From contig OZ020250.1 in NCBI GenBank assembly GCA_963971285.1, forward strand, positions 14,740,499 through 14,804,498: 64,000 nt of DNA. The letters run 5' to 3'. Each line of letters starts with the position of its first letter. The first letter of the stretch is position 1. The notes under the pieces were generated by a model, which saw nothing but the letters and a program-made list of their open reading frames with translations, did not search any database and was not told where the DNA came from. This stretch comes from Astropecten irregularis (Eukaryota; Echinodermata; Asteroidea; Paxillosida; Astropectinidae). This document shows, piece after piece, positions 1 through 12,800 of this stretch. The translations under genes and the position numbers were made by a program.

Positions 1-1203
1 ACGTACTGGACCACCCGTATACGAACGAACAACTATTGCATCTCAGACTGTGATCCATGCTATAAGAAATGGCTTCAATTCAGGCGGTTTGGAGACGGCA
101 TTTGATGCAGCCGGTGTCACGGGATAGCTAGGTTGCCCTGGCATGCTAAGCAGTCTGATTGCACGCACGCGCATAGCAAACGAAATAGTGGACATGCGCG
201 CTCGGGTAATACCAGACTGTAAGGCACGCAGGGCAGCTGAGCTCGTTACACCGGTGCGACGGTGCCTCCAGAAACTTGAGAAGTTGAGATCAGTGTTGGG
301 GCTACCACTCACTTGCAGTTCTTGTCCTGATCCACGTGGTCGAGATTCTAAACACGCATGCCCAGATTGGATCGATTTTGATTGGTCGATTTCCCCACGT
401 TAGGTGATTCGGGTGAAGTCGCTGCGTGTGTGCACGCTGGCACAGCCTGAAACTTATGGCGATTCATCAAGCGATTGCGGAAAAAATAAAATAAGCATGG
501 CTAACCTGGGAGGGAGAGGGAACCTTATTCGTAGCTTGCTTGAAAGTATAGGCATATGATTAAAGGAAGAACTGAACAACAGATTAATCTCAATTATAAA
601 AACCAGGGTTTCATTTCAAACCTTATTTGCAAAAGCAGAGACTGCTTTGTCCCGTGGCGACTCAACGAGATGGGAAGTTGTTTGAAAAGTAAGCAGTGTT
701 TTGTGTATCATCTGCAGTCTTCTCATTTCATACGAGATTAATTTATCCTGGCTGGTTGATTGCCATTGCAATTCAATCTGTTCACTGGATTATTGCCATA
801 ACACCGACTAGAAAATTCTTCGAATCGTTTGCGAGTCTTGCGGCTTACCGTACACGAACACACGAGCGGCCGACCGTGTTGTCTATTTGCTCCGAAGATT
901 ACGACAAGGAAAGCGATATTACATGGACGGCAGGACCGTACCGGTACGGCAAAGGGAAAACAAACCGTGTACATGTAGACGGCTTTTCCAGGATTAAGAG
1001 TGTTCAGAATTGCTGTATAGGCCTATATGGGCACTTTACTGTGAAAAGGACAACGTACGGTACGGGTCAGTTTTATAATTGTACCATTATGCTGGCCAAA
1101 TGCTAATTTTTATGTCCACTTATATTAGCATTGTGATATGATTGGTCACGTTTTTGTGACTTTTCGTTGTTTTTGGAAGCGTGCCAAAAAGCGCCTGCGA
1201 CCT
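1..1203. other. Unassigned region, weak coding-like fragments
   Basis: No gene can be supported here. On the plus strand positions 2-127 read as an open segment ending in TAG at 125-127 (it includes the residues ETAFDAAGVTG). It could be the end of a terminal exon entering from the left or an old transposon ORF. A second open stretch at 143-403 and an overlapping minus-strand one (43-312) have no recognisable domain. The rest (404-1203) is unremarkable AT-rich DNA. Confidence 0.3.
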
Positions 1204-1204
1204 G

Positions 1205-1443
1205 GGGCCAATTTCATCAAACTGTTAAGCACACAAATTTGCTTAGCACAAAAATATCTCGACCTGTAAAACAAACCACCATTGAAAATTCCTTTTGATA
1301 TTCATGGTCGGCGAACAAGAGCCAAAGGACAATTGCAACTGATACACAACACGTGGAAATTTGGTTGTTAACCCTGTTTTTATTAAGACAGAAATGTCAT
1401 GCTTAGCGAATGTTTGTGCTTAACAGTTTTATGAAATTGACCT
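1205..1443. mobile_element. MITE-like element with ~40-bp terminal inverted repeats
   Basis: The left end reads CAATTTCATCAAACTGTTAA followed by GCACA. The right end carries the inverse complement (TTAACAGTTTTATGAAATTG), and the match continues inward through GCTTAGC. The element is about 240 bp with no ORF, as expected for a non-autonomous DNA transposon. Target duplication is unclear because both flanks are CTGG-rich. Confidence 0.8.
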
Positions 1444-2559
1444 CTGGAGCGTACAGCGTCCTGCTGTTTTACAGTCAAGATGTTATGTAGCAAGTTAAAT
1501 GTCAGTCCGCGAGAAGACCATGCAAAATCTTGAAAAAACGACAAGGTGAGGGGTCAGCGAATTAAGTTCAAATCTTGGCCATTGGATCCCCACCTGGTAC
1601 CATATCACATGATAGAGTAGCTCGATCTATAATCCCACAGTGACCGAGTACGGGGCATTTGTAATTTTCGGCTGAAAGTGTACTTTTTTACTAATTTGGG
1701 AGGGTCAATTGAAGATGTTTTGGGGGTATAGTTACAACCGCGGTTCTGCCCTTAAACATAATCGTTTATTGTCGAGTTATACATCAAAAGAAAGAACGTG
1801 ATCTCCTCTACATGGTGAAATAAAAATAAATGCTGTATAAGCATTGATTGCAGATATATAGGCGTTAGAAAAATAGGTATCAGCTTTACTATGAAAAAAA
1901 GTAATGTACAAAGTAAGCTGTATCTCAATTAGTGCAGGGCTGACGGTCACCAAATTTGGACAAAATGTAATTGAAATACTATTCTACAAGGGCAAAAAAT
2001 AAAAGTTTTGTCAGCTCTTTTCGATTTTCTTTTGTTGGCGGTCAAATATATGCAAAATTCTTCAATTTGTGATAAACCTACAATACAGTTTGAGTGTTAT
2101 ATTGCATTTCATCATTTCACATTAGATTCTGTTTTGACCTTGCAAAATATTTATTTTAAAGTCTTTATGTATTGGGAAGGGTGGATCAACCCTTTGGTGC
2201 ACACCCATAACTGATGTTGGAGGAAAGGATCAGGCAGCGCAGGTGCCGCGCCCACATTGTCAAAGTTATTATCCATTTTCTACCTGTCACCGACAGAGGG
2301 CGCTATAAGAAACTGGGGTAGTGTTCAATAAAGCGGTCGGCATGGATATCATGCCGTCTGTGCAGCTGCCTGAGCGCGATTTTAAGGATTGTGTGCATTG
2401 TAAAGCCATCAAGTGCGGTGTCTATCGGTATTATCCGCGTAATGTATGTTTCAGTGATCCTTCGTCACTGTACGAAAGATTATACTTGAGGCATTTGCAG
2501 AAAAGTGGAAGGTGCCCGCCCTGGATGTTGCTGTAGAGTGGAAAGTTATTCTCCTGCGA
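1444..2559. other. AT-rich intergenic DNA, no gene seen
   Basis: There is no supported ORF. Short open frames (for example 2008-2214 and 2321-2536) show no domain, splice context or conservation elsewhere in the window. Sequence near 1930-1945 (TTAGTGCAGGGCT) recurs inverted near 5355-5370, so the foldback described next may extend weakly out to here. Confidence 0.4.
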
Positions 2560-2839
2560 TGTGGATTGATAATGGTCTATTGAAAGCATATAAATAACAC
2601 TTTTGTCAGCAGTGTTGGGTATAAATATACAGGAGCATGTTTTTAGCACAGACTATTTTTAGAGGAATTTAGCAGGTTTTGATGAATAAAAAAACGGGTG
2701 AAAGCTTTAAGTTTGAAACACATTGCACATGGAAATAACCTCTATCACCCAGCATACATGTACGTTCAGATTATTTTGTTGCAGGTGCAAAGATAGCGGG
2801 GGGTGGGTTGGTGCCAGGGGGAGCGAGTTACACCACCAA

Positions 2840-3166
2840 TATATATATATAATATATATATTCACCTGGATCAGACCTTAGGGAAACAAGGTTTGCTATA
2901 AATTCGACCTTAGGGAGACACCGAACATTAAGGAGACATTTTGGTGTCTCCCTAATGGTTAAGGTACCTTTTATAGACACATTTTTATAGAAAATAGAGA
3001 ATGCTCTCAACAAAAACATAATTATGTCAATTTCAAGTTTATTGGTTTGGAGGATGTTTAGAAATAGGTAAATAAAGTTCAGTGCACAACCCTATGGGAA
3101 TGTCTCCCTAAGGTCCCATTTAGGATAAATACGTATATCTATATATATATATATATATATATATTC
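2840..3166. repeat. TA microsatellites flanking a small palindromic element
   Basis: (TA)n runs at 2841-2861 and 3139-3164 bracket a segment whose ends carry GACCTTAGGGA and its inverse TCCCTAAGGTC. Inside, GGAGACAC (2914-2921 region) and GTGTCTCC (2943-2950 region) form a hairpin. It is probably a small MITE inserted into TA repeats. Confidence 0.5.
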
Positions 3167-3984
3167 GTGCACAATGCATTATTTGTGTTATATGAAAATA
3201 CGACCCAGGCAGAGGAGCATACATCCCCCGTCTGAGGACATTTCTATGCCACTGTTTTGTTGGTCACAGTTGGTCTCTGATGACGTGGACAGAAATTATT
3301 CAAAAATATTCAGCAAAGTCACAGCATGAAAGGAACAGAAAATTGCCCAATTTGCATTTTTCAGTGTACTCTGCATATATCTCAATGATTCATCTCAAAT
3401 TTGTTACTGCGTCCCTCAAGCTTTTCAGTCTTTAGGGTGGGTATTTAGGTTCCTTTAGGTTCCATCAGTGTAAATTTGTTTGGGGCAATTGCAGCTAGTA
3501 TGATTTCTTTCAAGCCCCCCCCCCCCACCTTGCAAAGCAATATAGTCCTTTATTTTCAGAAAAATAAAATGACACACAAGGCACTTTCATAATTTAGAGG
3601 TGACAAAATTGATTCCTTAGAAACTCTCTTCATTTATTGTTAAAAAATGAATATTACACAATCATCTTAAAACCATATGAATGTAGGTATATTGTTGCAT
3701 GAACAAATAAAGAGGAAAACCTTTCTGTTGCATGTGTCACAACAATGGAGGGTTTGCAGAAATATTGTCAACATCATCAGTTCTCGAAAAGACGGGATAT
3801 CAGGGGAGACCAGAGCCAAAAGGGAAAAAATCATTTAAAAAAGGAAAAATAAATAAATCCCCCATGTACCGTTCCCAGGTTGCAGCATTTCTGCACGTAT
3901 CATTGAAACAATCCTTGGGGTATGGCGGTGTGTGCGTGATTCATGGCTTCTGACTGCCAAACGAACAAAGGTAATTGACTATTG

Positions 3985-4165
3985 GGGTCACCACCAACGT
4001 AGGGCTGGATGGCTCAGTTGGTAGAGCGCCTGTATGTTATTCAGGACTGGTTTGGCGGTTCGAATCTCGCTCCGCCAGTGAGTCAATTTTTCTTTGTTCA
4101 CTTTTCAATGACTTTAAATTCAGTCAGTTTCCCTTGTGGTAATTTGATGATTGAAAAATAAATGA
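3985..4165 (+). repeat. tRNA-derived SINE, copy 1
   Basis: The head contains a canonical pol III box A (TGGCTCAGTTGG, near 4011) and box B (GGTTCGAATC, near 4056). The would-be acceptor stem does not pair, so this is not a functional tRNA. The body after the head (AATTTTTCTTTGTTCACTTT) is shared with copies at 33258 and 47258, which marks it as a dispersed SINE family. Confidence 0.75.
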
Positions 4166-4449
4166 GTTAAAATCAGGGATTATCAATCTCACTGATTATG
4201 TAAAGCATGTAAATCAAAACTTTTCTTTCCACCAATCCTACATGTACAGTATTATTATTTACAGCTCAGTGTAATGAATGATTCAAATTTCAGAATTGTC
4301 GAATCCCTGAGCCAGCACATGATTTTTTGACGAGCACTCACAAGCACTGAATATACAGTGTTCATCCACGTCGGTGAAGGGCAAGCCTAATTTGCATATT
4401 ATTGTTCTTGTTTCTCCCATGAGGTTCATGTTGTTGTGGACATTTCTTT

Positions 4450-4745
4450 TCCGAAACAGAAATCTTCACAGATTTATAAAAGATAATGATGGTAGAAACA
4501 TAATTTTTTTATACAACTTTTCTGCCCGAAATTTTGTATTTATCCAGAAAAGAGTACAACCAGTGCCCACATTTTTGGGGGGATTTTTTAAAGATAAAAA
4601 ATAACAGAGAAAAAGACATAAGAAATACTGTGGTTTTCTCAAAAAGTGGGCATCGTATGGGACTGAAATTTTCACAGATGACTGTTACTGCATCTTCCTT
4701 GATATTTTTGTCCATGAATCTGTATTATTTCTTTATCAAAAAGTA
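4450..4745 (+). mobile_element. Degraded copy of the TTAA-MITE family
   Basis: It shares internal blocks with the complete copies at 6729 and 18721: AACAGAAATCTTCACAGATT near the left end, then CTCAAAAAGTGGGCA and GATGACTGTTACTG further in. The terminal inverted repeats are eroded. Overlapping open frames on both strands (4374-4764) are by-products of the element and not genes. Confidence 0.65.
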
Positions 4746-5340
4746 CAGTACATGTGATGGATGATATTATAACAATGTGACATATGCAAACTGTTTTAAA
4801 TGACAAGGATCGTTGCCAGTTAAGGGAAAATAATTGCATTTTTTGCACAGTTATAGAAGATCATTACTGGCTAAAATATGAATCACTCATTACATTCAGC
4901 TGTAAATGATAATAATGTACATGTGTAGAATTTGTGGAAAGAAATGTTTTGCTTTACATGCTTCTATTGTTGTGAGACATGCAACATGAAGGATTTCTCT
5001 TTATTTTTGTACGCAACAGTATACCTACATTCATATGGCTTTAAGATGATTGTGCAATATTCATTTGTTTTTTTCAATAAATGAGTTTCAAAGGAATACA
5101 TTTTGTTTAATACCTCTAAATTATCAAAGTGCCTTGTGTGTCATTTTGTTACTGCTGATAGAGGTTATTTCCATGTGCAATGTTTTTCAAACTTGAAGAT
5201 TTCACCCGTTTTTACCTCAAAACCTGCTAAATTCCTCTAAAATAGTGCTAAAAACATGCTCCTGTAAATTAATACCGAAAACTGCTGACAAAAATGTTAT
5301 TGATGCATTAAATAGACCACTATAAGGACCTTCTTTCATC

Positions 5341-6724
5341 AAAGTTTCATTGTTCAAAGCCCTGCACTAATGACGCTACAGCTACTCAAAGATAGCGATA
5401 TCTATGACGCAAATTTTGGGGTACCCCTAAGAAAAAGATATGCAATCACATCTGAAAAACATTATTTTTTCTTTATTTTGATAGCCATGTTTAGGGTAGG
5501 ATACAACCTTGAAACCCTGAAAATATCAATACTCTACTACTTTCCATTGTGATATAGCAAGTGTTTGAAAATGTGTACCCCTAAAATCATGAAAATCGTG
5601 CATTTTTGACCAAAAAAGAACTTTTTTGCCATTTTTTTCCGATAGGAAGTTCCGATTGGGCTAAAAGTTTATACAACGTCAAGGCTCCACATAACCCCCC
5701 TACCCACCAAATTTCAGCAAAATCCGTTGACCCCCACCTTATCACTTTCTGCATGGTCCTCTCGTGGAATGTGAAAAAAAAAACTACTCCCAACCACAGT
5801 GATTCTTTGTTGATAATAATATTAATATTCCTCCACGCCCTCCACACCAAACACGCCCTCCACACCCTCCACGCCTCAATTTTTCTGTGTGAATGGGAGA
5901 CTTTTGAGACGTTGTCGGCAGCAGACTGACGGTTTTTTTCCTATCACTGAGCATGCGCGCGTTGTTGTGCGCGTTCGTGCGCGTGCGCTATCAAATTGAA
6001 GATGCAGCTCCAAAGTCTCCCATTGGACTAAGCTCCTTTAGTCATTTTGACACCGATGTAGGCCTACAGTCGTGTCAAGTTTTATTATTTGAAAACAATA
6101 ATCCGATATCAAAATGTCATGCAGGCGGTGCGGGGGTGTGTTAATACATGGTGTCACGTATAATTATGGTCATACAGTGTATAGTGTTGAAGTTTCCGAG
6201 GGACATTTGTTTTGTTTTCGAATTCATTTTTGTTTTTTTGCAAGGCACCAGCCTCGGCCAAGAATATTTTTACTTCGCGCTGCCTGTCAACTGGTTTCTC
6301 TTTGGAGATTTATCTTTAAAAAAAAATCGCCTGTATGGTTTGCACACATCGACGAAGGTTCCAATAACAAGCATAATTGCTTCTAGCTGTTTTTGCTTCA
6401 GCTTTGAATATTTCCCAGACTAAGCTTGTCGGCCTCGACTCCGTAACATGGGATTACCTTGCACCAGAGGTGTGATAAATCCAGCTAAACGATGCCGGTT
6501 GATGCTTTAATTCCAATTCTGTTGTTGTCAGTTACAATTGATTTATTCGTGGAGGAGATATGATAATGCAAAGAATTAATTGCCCTTTTACCCCGTAGAT
6601 AAGCACTTCACTAAGTGCCTTTGAGCAATAGGCAGTGTTTGAATTCGATAATTGTAACCTAAACCCATGCCTTTCTTGAGACCAACCTTTTTACCCTAGC
6701 GTACAGCAATTTTCTAAACCGAGC
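5341..6724. other. Intergenic DNA, no gene seen
   Basis: Nothing here can be supported as a gene. A short CCTCCAC-type imperfect repeat lies at 5830-5873, and a GC-rich CpG-bearing patch (GCATGCGCGCG...) at 5951-5990. Overlapping ORFs on both strands have no recognisable domain. Confidence 0.4.
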
Positions 6725-6728
6725 TTAA

Positions 6729-7063
6729 AGGTACATTAGTATCATACTTTGGTAAGAAACCAAAACAGAAATGTTCACATATTTACGTATAACTTACAGG
6801 GTATGAAGATGGCGGTGGTAGAAACATACTGTTAACATTTTCCCGCCTGAAATTGTGTATTTATCAAGGAAATTAGTAAAACAACGACCGGAAAAAAAAG
6901 AGAAAAGACTTCATAAATACTGTGGCTGTTTTTCACTGTTTTCTCAAAGAGTGGGCACCGTAAGGGACTTAAATTTTCACAGATGACTGTTACTGTATAT
7001 GTCTTGATATCTTTGCCCATGAATCTGTATTTCTTTGATAAAAACCAAAGTATGATATTACCT
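6729..7063 (+). mobile_element. TTAA-MITE, complete copy
   Basis: Flanked by TTAA on both sides (6725-6728 and 7064-7067). The right terminus is ACCAAAGTATGATATTACCT, and the left has the inverse with a small insertion. TTAA duplication is the insertion signature of piggyBac-like (also Kolobok-like) transposases. At 335 bp with no ORF, it must be mobilised in trans. Confidence 0.85.
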
Positions 7064-7067
7064 TTAA

Positions 7068-9264
7068 TAATTCTTGAAGTTATTGATATAAGCCTAATCA
7101 GTTTGCGGCGGTGTCAAGAAACAGTTGCTCGTGAACGTTGAGATAATATCCAGGCACCCAGTTTATGCACAAAGATATTGTCTTGGCTTTTCTTTTACCT
7201 TTATTTCTTTTCGTCTTCTCATATGATTTTAGTCTGAATTGAATACTTGTGAATTTGGCTCACATTTTAACCATTGAATGAATGTTAAAGTCACTGTATA
7301 AAAACATTTATATACAGAAGGAATTTACTGAATACCTTCAAAACGACTTCGCTATTTGACCTTATGATAATTTCGGCTTTTCGCCTGTATCGCTGTGTCC
7401 TATATATAACTGTATAACTTGGTGTCTTGTTTTTTTAATAAATGAAACGTCATGCCAAATGACATTTACACTGGAGACTGGTGTCGAACTCATAACACGG
7501 AGAGAAAGTATTGCAATTGAATGAATGGCGCGCTCTCGTTCAGCAAATATTATTTTGTCTCGCTCTTCGCCTGCATTAGTTATTTTGTTCAATTGCATGT
7601 ATATTAACTTCAGCACAACCCCATTTATCTCCTCATTCGTGCACAAATTGGGTTACTCGGTGAATATTTGCAAGATCTGTCTATTAACTGGAGGACTCAC
7701 TCTTTAACACACCTTGTTTATGTTAATCTGACCATCTTACTTACTTTTTTTCTCTTTTGAAAATGCCTCCATGTTAACCCTTTTCCCTAATAATTACTTA
7801 TTTGTATGGTTATATTGAATGTATAGCTTATGTCCTTTATAGTCTCTAATTCTTTGAAGACTGAAATAGTACCCTGGTTCCCAGACCCAAGAATCTCCCT
7901 CTGTCTGTCAATTATATAATTTTTTTAATAAGAGTCGTCAGGGAATCTTTGGGCAGGGAACCAGACTATTGAAATAGTTGATTGATTTTGTCTGCAGGCG
8001 ACATGACTTACGTTTGTCAAACCGTCACAATCATTGGCCATTCAGATGTCACTGTCATTGGGTCACGAGGCGCCATCTTTTGAAAGTAACTACACGCATA
8101 CGATGTATGATGTTAGGCATAATAGCACCATCAATTCATTTATGTACATTTCATAACCAATGAGCATTGAATATTGCTTATGACAATGCACACAGTGGCT
8201 TGGCACGTGCATCACCCAACGTCAGCGTGTCTATTTGATTAATCTCCATTTAAAATAATACAACAGAATTAAGGGCCATAAAAAGAGGAACTGATATTTT
8301 CCTATACGTAACCAACCATATCTTAGTTTTTTACAAATTAGTTCTTCGAGCAGCCATCAAGAATGATGATATACAGCATTGGTTTCGTTTGTTTTTCTGA
8401 TTTCCTAACCTTTGAATTTCAAGTAAACTAACTTTTGATTACGTGGGTTATATGGGCTCATGCGCTTTCTAAATTTTGTTTGCTCGAAAAATTAAATGTA
8501 GTTTGAGAAATAGTCGTACATCGGAACATGCGTGAACATGAGGCGGAGTCGACTGTGCAGTTAGAAAAAGCTACCTCTGCGCATGTGCGAAAGGTACACA
8601 AAAAGTGACACAACGTTTCACTTTTGAGGAATGAATAGATTTACCAGATTTGCCATAGTACCCTCACAAATCTTTTTGTTGTAGACCCTAGATTGCTAGG
8701 AATACTGCAGTCCGGATTAATGTCGATTTTTCGAAGACCTAAACTAAGGTGACCTTGTCCTTTGGTTTTGTTTTAAAATATCACAAGGTGAGTCCCTGAA
8801 TGCTATTGTAAGAAATGGAACGTTTGGTTGCGTAATTCAAGAAATATTCTCTGCGCTACGACTTAAATCTTAAGCCTCTTCTAAATCAAACGATTTACCC
8901 TTGTCCTTTTTTCTACAGAAACCCAAAGCTTATAATGCGACTGAAATATTGGTAAAGCACGCAATTTACTACACCTACAAAGAGAATTTCAAGCCAATCA
9001 CGTCGACGTCTGAAACCAGCTTACCGCAGACTTTCCCTTTCTCTTTTTTTCGTTTCTCTGCATGACAATGGATAACTGGTCCCATGGGTTATATAAGGCA
9101 TACACGTTTTCCTTTTTTTTATTGCGTTGTATTGTGTGGTCGTATCGTTACGCCAAAATGACAAATGAATCTTTGCACGCAGTTGACAAGTGATCAAAAC
9201 AAAGACAGTTCTGGGTTACATAGTTTGATGAATGTCTGACTGAAAGAATACGGCAATTCACACA
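7068..9264. other. Intergenic DNA upstream of exon A1, no gene seen
   Basis: About 2.2 kb of AT-rich sequence without a supported ORF, RNA gene or clear repeat. Open frames at 7362-7646 (-) and 7978-8163 (+) show no family features. Confidence 0.45.
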
Positions 9265-9599
9265 GTCACCCGACGTGTATATATACTATTCTCAAATGAT
9301 ATTGGATTCATTTGGTGTGGTCCGAGTGAGACGGAATACCGAGTAGAAATCGTCATGCAATACAGACTTTGAAGGCAGTGCTTCAATTGAGTAGCAATAA
9401 GGAGAGGCTATTGAAACATTGCTGTTTCTTGGACAAACGTAAGACTGGTACACCGGTTCAGTGGTCATCATCTAGTTTGTTATTAAAGCGCGATCTCTCT
9501 TACATTTATATACACGTTTTGACCCAGTGATAATTGCAAAGACTGGGCTTCATTGTATAAAATAAGGCGGAACCGAAACATTGTTCACTGCATGTCATC
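9265..9599 (+). promoter_or_regulatory. Candidate promoter/leader of exon A1
   Basis: GTCACCCGACGTGTATATAT begins at 9265, joining a CRE-like CGACGTG to a TATA run. A closely related arrangement precedes exon A2 (21581-21603), and a weaker one precedes A4. A second TATA-like sequence (TATAAAATA, 9555-9563) lies 45 bp before the ATG and could instead set a short leader. Which one is used cannot be told from sequence. Confidence 0.4.
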
Positions 9600-10278
9600 A
9601 TGGGTAGCGTAATACATTTGATCAGGACAAACATTTTGTTGTTCACTGTTTCATCCACGATCGCAGCACCCATAGGCATATCTGTGTTTTTATCCAATAG
9701 TGTTAGTACTGATGGTAAACCGTCCATTTATTCTTACATTCGTTTACTGCCCCCCTTCGAAATTGCCCAAAATAAGATTTCCCGTCTTGTGGAGACCAAC
9801 CAATATGCCAACTTTTCCCTAATTTTGCATCATTCGCCGACTGGATGTGCTAAAACAGTGAAATACGCCGTCGGCATCTCCGCTAGACTTTTCCTTGACA
9901 ACACCATATCTGCAATTTTCGGACCAACCTGCAGCACCAGTGCTCTGGTTGTAGGCGACGTAGCTGCTTCACTCAACGCTACAATGCTTTCTATGGGTGC
10001 AAATGATCACCAACTGGACGATAAAGCAAGGTATCCTACACTCACCCAAACTGTTTTGAAATCGACAACATGGGTTAACTTCTTCAGAGAACTATGTTAT
10101 CTCTACGGCTGGAAATCTATCATCTTGATCAGGAGGCAATCTGGCTATTTCTCACTTCCTGCAAATGCATTGGAAGATTGTCTTCGAGAGGCTGGAATCA
10201 GGGTAACGATAATATACCTTGATTGGTACACGGAAGATCCCGGACTCGCCCTTGAAGAAGTTGTCACGCAAGGAAGAG
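9600..10278 (+). CDS. Receptor ligand-binding first exon A1 (ANF-receptor/NPR-like)
   Basis: Encodes a signal peptide (about residues 1-22, hydrophobic core ILLFTVSSTIA) and the first lobe of a PBP-I/ANF_receptor ligand-binding domain. Visible landmarks are the beta1 strand PIGISVFLS, the helix FEIAQNKISRLVE, SPTGCA, and FGPTC, which corresponds to the chloride-binding disulfide loop of natriuretic-peptide receptors. These are followed by LTQTVLKSTTWVNFFRELC, YGWKSIILI and EDCLREAGIRVTIIYLDW. Four cysteines sit where NPR-type receptors have two N-lobe disulfides. Sequons are NFS and NAT (SLNATM). The coding exon is 226 codons plus 1 nt and ends AGAG|GTAAGT, a phase-1 donor. The first ATG after the TATA region is used. 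The remaining receptor (second lobe, membrane span, catalytic part) must lie elsewhere. Confidence 0.85.
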
Positions 10279-12391
10279 GTAAGTGCATTTTTACTTGTTA
10301 ATTTCTAGAATTCTCAAACGCGGAAGCACACACCATTGTGCTATCGTATTCACAAGTTGGTTCATGCATTTAGAGAAAAAGTTGTATCCTGCAGTTATCG
10401 GTTTTCGCTCCGATAACAGGAAAGTTTCTCAAAAATGGAAACGAAATGGAATATCAGAAAATCACTCCTCATACCTTTCAACTGGACACTTCCAGATTAT
10501 TTTCTGTAAATATCCTCGAAGTTCAAGTCTTTTCTTTGAAAATATTGTCCTTCATTTACAGGGACACCAATTCTGCTATGTAAACGCGACGTCATGTGTT
10601 TTCACCCCCTTGGCTAAGTGGCAAAGTTCATTGACATCGGAGTAGCAATGGCGCACCAAGTCACTCAAAAACGGCTGGAATATTGTCCTGACTCGATTCT
10701 TCTTACTGGGTCAATTGAGTTTCTTTTAAAAAGGTTCCAAAACAGTCTTGATTCCAAGATTGTGAATTATAGATAATTTATCAACAATATCATGCATGAC
10801 ATATTTAAAGGCAAATAAAATTAAATCAAATTTTTTATCTTGATGCGAAATATTATCACAGGATTTTTCATAATATCTGGCATCATTATGCATATGAGAG
10901 GCCTAAACATGGATACATCAGCTTATCAAAGTAAACATTTAAAGGAGAAAAACAAAACACTGTCACTCCGATTAGAGAAAGACTTTACCACACTTTTGTC
11001 TCATTGGCACGCCATAAAAACCCAGATCGCAAAAGGGTCACATGACCTGCAGTCTGACATCTGAAGAATGAAAGTTGCTTGAGCAGACGACAGTTTAGTT
11101 TGGAATATTTGACCACAGATTGTGTCTTTTATAAACGTTTGAACATTAGCCTTAAAATGCATTAGTAATATACACCCAAAATCACATAGTTTTGTAACTT
11201 TTGAGTATCACTCAGGACTGGAAACTTTATTTTCAACATTCTGAATGTCGGAGATAGCCCTGAGTGTAGTCATCACTTCAGGGATACTGATCACAAAGAA
11301 TCTCTCACGATCTCGCGGTATACGGGAGTCGAATTTGGGGAGCGAAAACACAGGTCGGGTGAAAACACATGACCGGACGATACATACCTACCTTTTGTCC
11401 CAGTCCGTCATTTGTATTGTAGAGTTTAACAATCAAGACATTTTAATTTGACAAAAATTGATAATAGTATTAACAATAAAATCAAGGATGAATACACGAG
11501 TATGTTTCAAGTGCAGCCAAACATCGAGGCCATGTGACTCATTATGCTAGAGACATGGAGTACATGTATTACCCATACACGGCTGATTAATCCTAATCGG
11601 GTGATCCCGTATGCGGTCAGTGTGACGAGAAGCTCATTATTTTTTAGGTAGTACATGTATATAAAATGTAAGGAAATAATTCACACCCTCGGTAGTACAG
11701 TAATTACCTAAAGTTCATTTTTGTCACAGACTAAATCGCATATTTCTTCTCAAACGAACGGAGTTTTGTTGGGATTTATAGCAAAGAGTGAGTATGAAGA
11801 TGTCTGGTTCTTTTTTGTATACATGCCGTACGTGTACGTTGCATGTTAATTATATCTAGATGATTATTTATTATGATTGTGGTTATCCGTGGGGTAGCCT
11901 ATACGTAGTTTTGCCTTGTTTGTAAGTAGATTTACTTTATAATTGGTTGTGGAGGCCAGCCCTATAGAGATAAAAGAGTAATATTATACGCCAAATGGAT
12001 TTACTATAATGGAATAAGGTCTTTGCTTCAATATTGTGTGCCACATAACCTTAATATAATTACAAGACTGTTAAAAACAGAACATAAGGTTTTCGCGAAA
12101 ATGATATGAAATACTTCTCAACCTTATACATACCAAGACGTTTGGTTACGATCTTGTGTTTTAAAAGTGGCCATATTTTGATGTATAAAACTAGTTTGAA
12201 GACTTTGAACTAAAACGAATGTAGAGCAACTATAAAATTGCAATGTTTTCCCCTTGAAGGCATGTCATGTAGCATATGGTGATGTCATGATGACGTCGTT
12301 GCAATCTTTCGATATAACACTACCCGACCTAGACACATACCAAGTTAACTATTTTTTTTTTCATAATACTGTTGTGTGAAGTTTGCCTCTT
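10279..12391. other. Intron/intergenic DNA after A1
   Basis: No acceptor followed by receptor-like coding sequence was found. The ORF at 10838-11064 has no family features. From about 12090 the sequence is paralogous to 30470-30740 (shared blocks such as AAAAGTGGCCATATTTTGAT). This gives an uninterrupted comparison for the transposon that follows. Confidence 0.5.
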
Positions 12392-12735
12392 TACACTCTA
12401 AAAACTCCTGGGTCAATTTTTTAACCCTTTCTCCGGGTCAAAAAAAATTGACCATTTTCCGGGTCAGTCTAATGACGTCACTGCATGGTACCCTCTTGTG
12501 ATTGGATAAGAAGTGGTCACATGACGCGTCCGTGCAATCTCTCGGGTCAAATGTTTAACCCTTTCTCCGGGTCAAAATAAAATTGACCATTTTCCTGGTC
12601 AGTTTTATGACGTCACTGCATGGTACCCTCTTGTGATTGGATAATAAGTGGTCACATGACGCGTAAGCGCCAAGCACAAGACCACAAACATTTTCTCCTC
12701 AACTGCCATTTTGTCAACCGTACTGTCGCCGCAGG

Positions 12736-12800
12736 ATGGATTGGCGTCAAAGAAAAACTTCAGGCTTGGAAATTGAGAGAATACTAAGACATATTTCAAG
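12736..12800 (+). CDS. Possible first coding exon of the 4.4-kb transposon
   Basis: ATG at 12736 opens a short frame (MDWRQRKTSGLEIERILRHI...) that stops being needed at a donor-like AAG|GTATGT (12801). It lies just inside the left subterminal repeats, where a transposon gene would start. The sequence is too short to assign to a family. Confidence 0.35.

Larger units (their letters stand above)
2560..5340. mobile_element. Large foldback (inverted-repeat) element with nested insertions
   Basis: Three blocks on the left recur in inverse complement on the right. 2570-2750 matches 5155-5330 (shared ACAGGAGCATGTTTTTAGCA core). 3555-3720 matches 4995-5150 (shared CATATGAATGTAGGTATA core). 4175-4290 matches 4868-4970 (TTTACAGCT and CATGTACA blocks). 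Arms are imperfect, so the insertion is old. The arms and loop hold TA-microsatellites, a SINE (3985-4165) and a degraded TTAA-MITE (4450-4745). No coding capacity is visible. Confidence 0.65.

Noticed and set aside
4003..4078. A tRNA gene (box A and box B both present)
   Set aside because: The acceptor stem does not pair, and the sequence continues into a body shared with two other copies. It is a SINE head.
10838..11064. Downstream receptor exon with membrane-like start
   Set aside because: No acceptor in phase 1, no homology to the second lobe, and no counterpart after the other exons.
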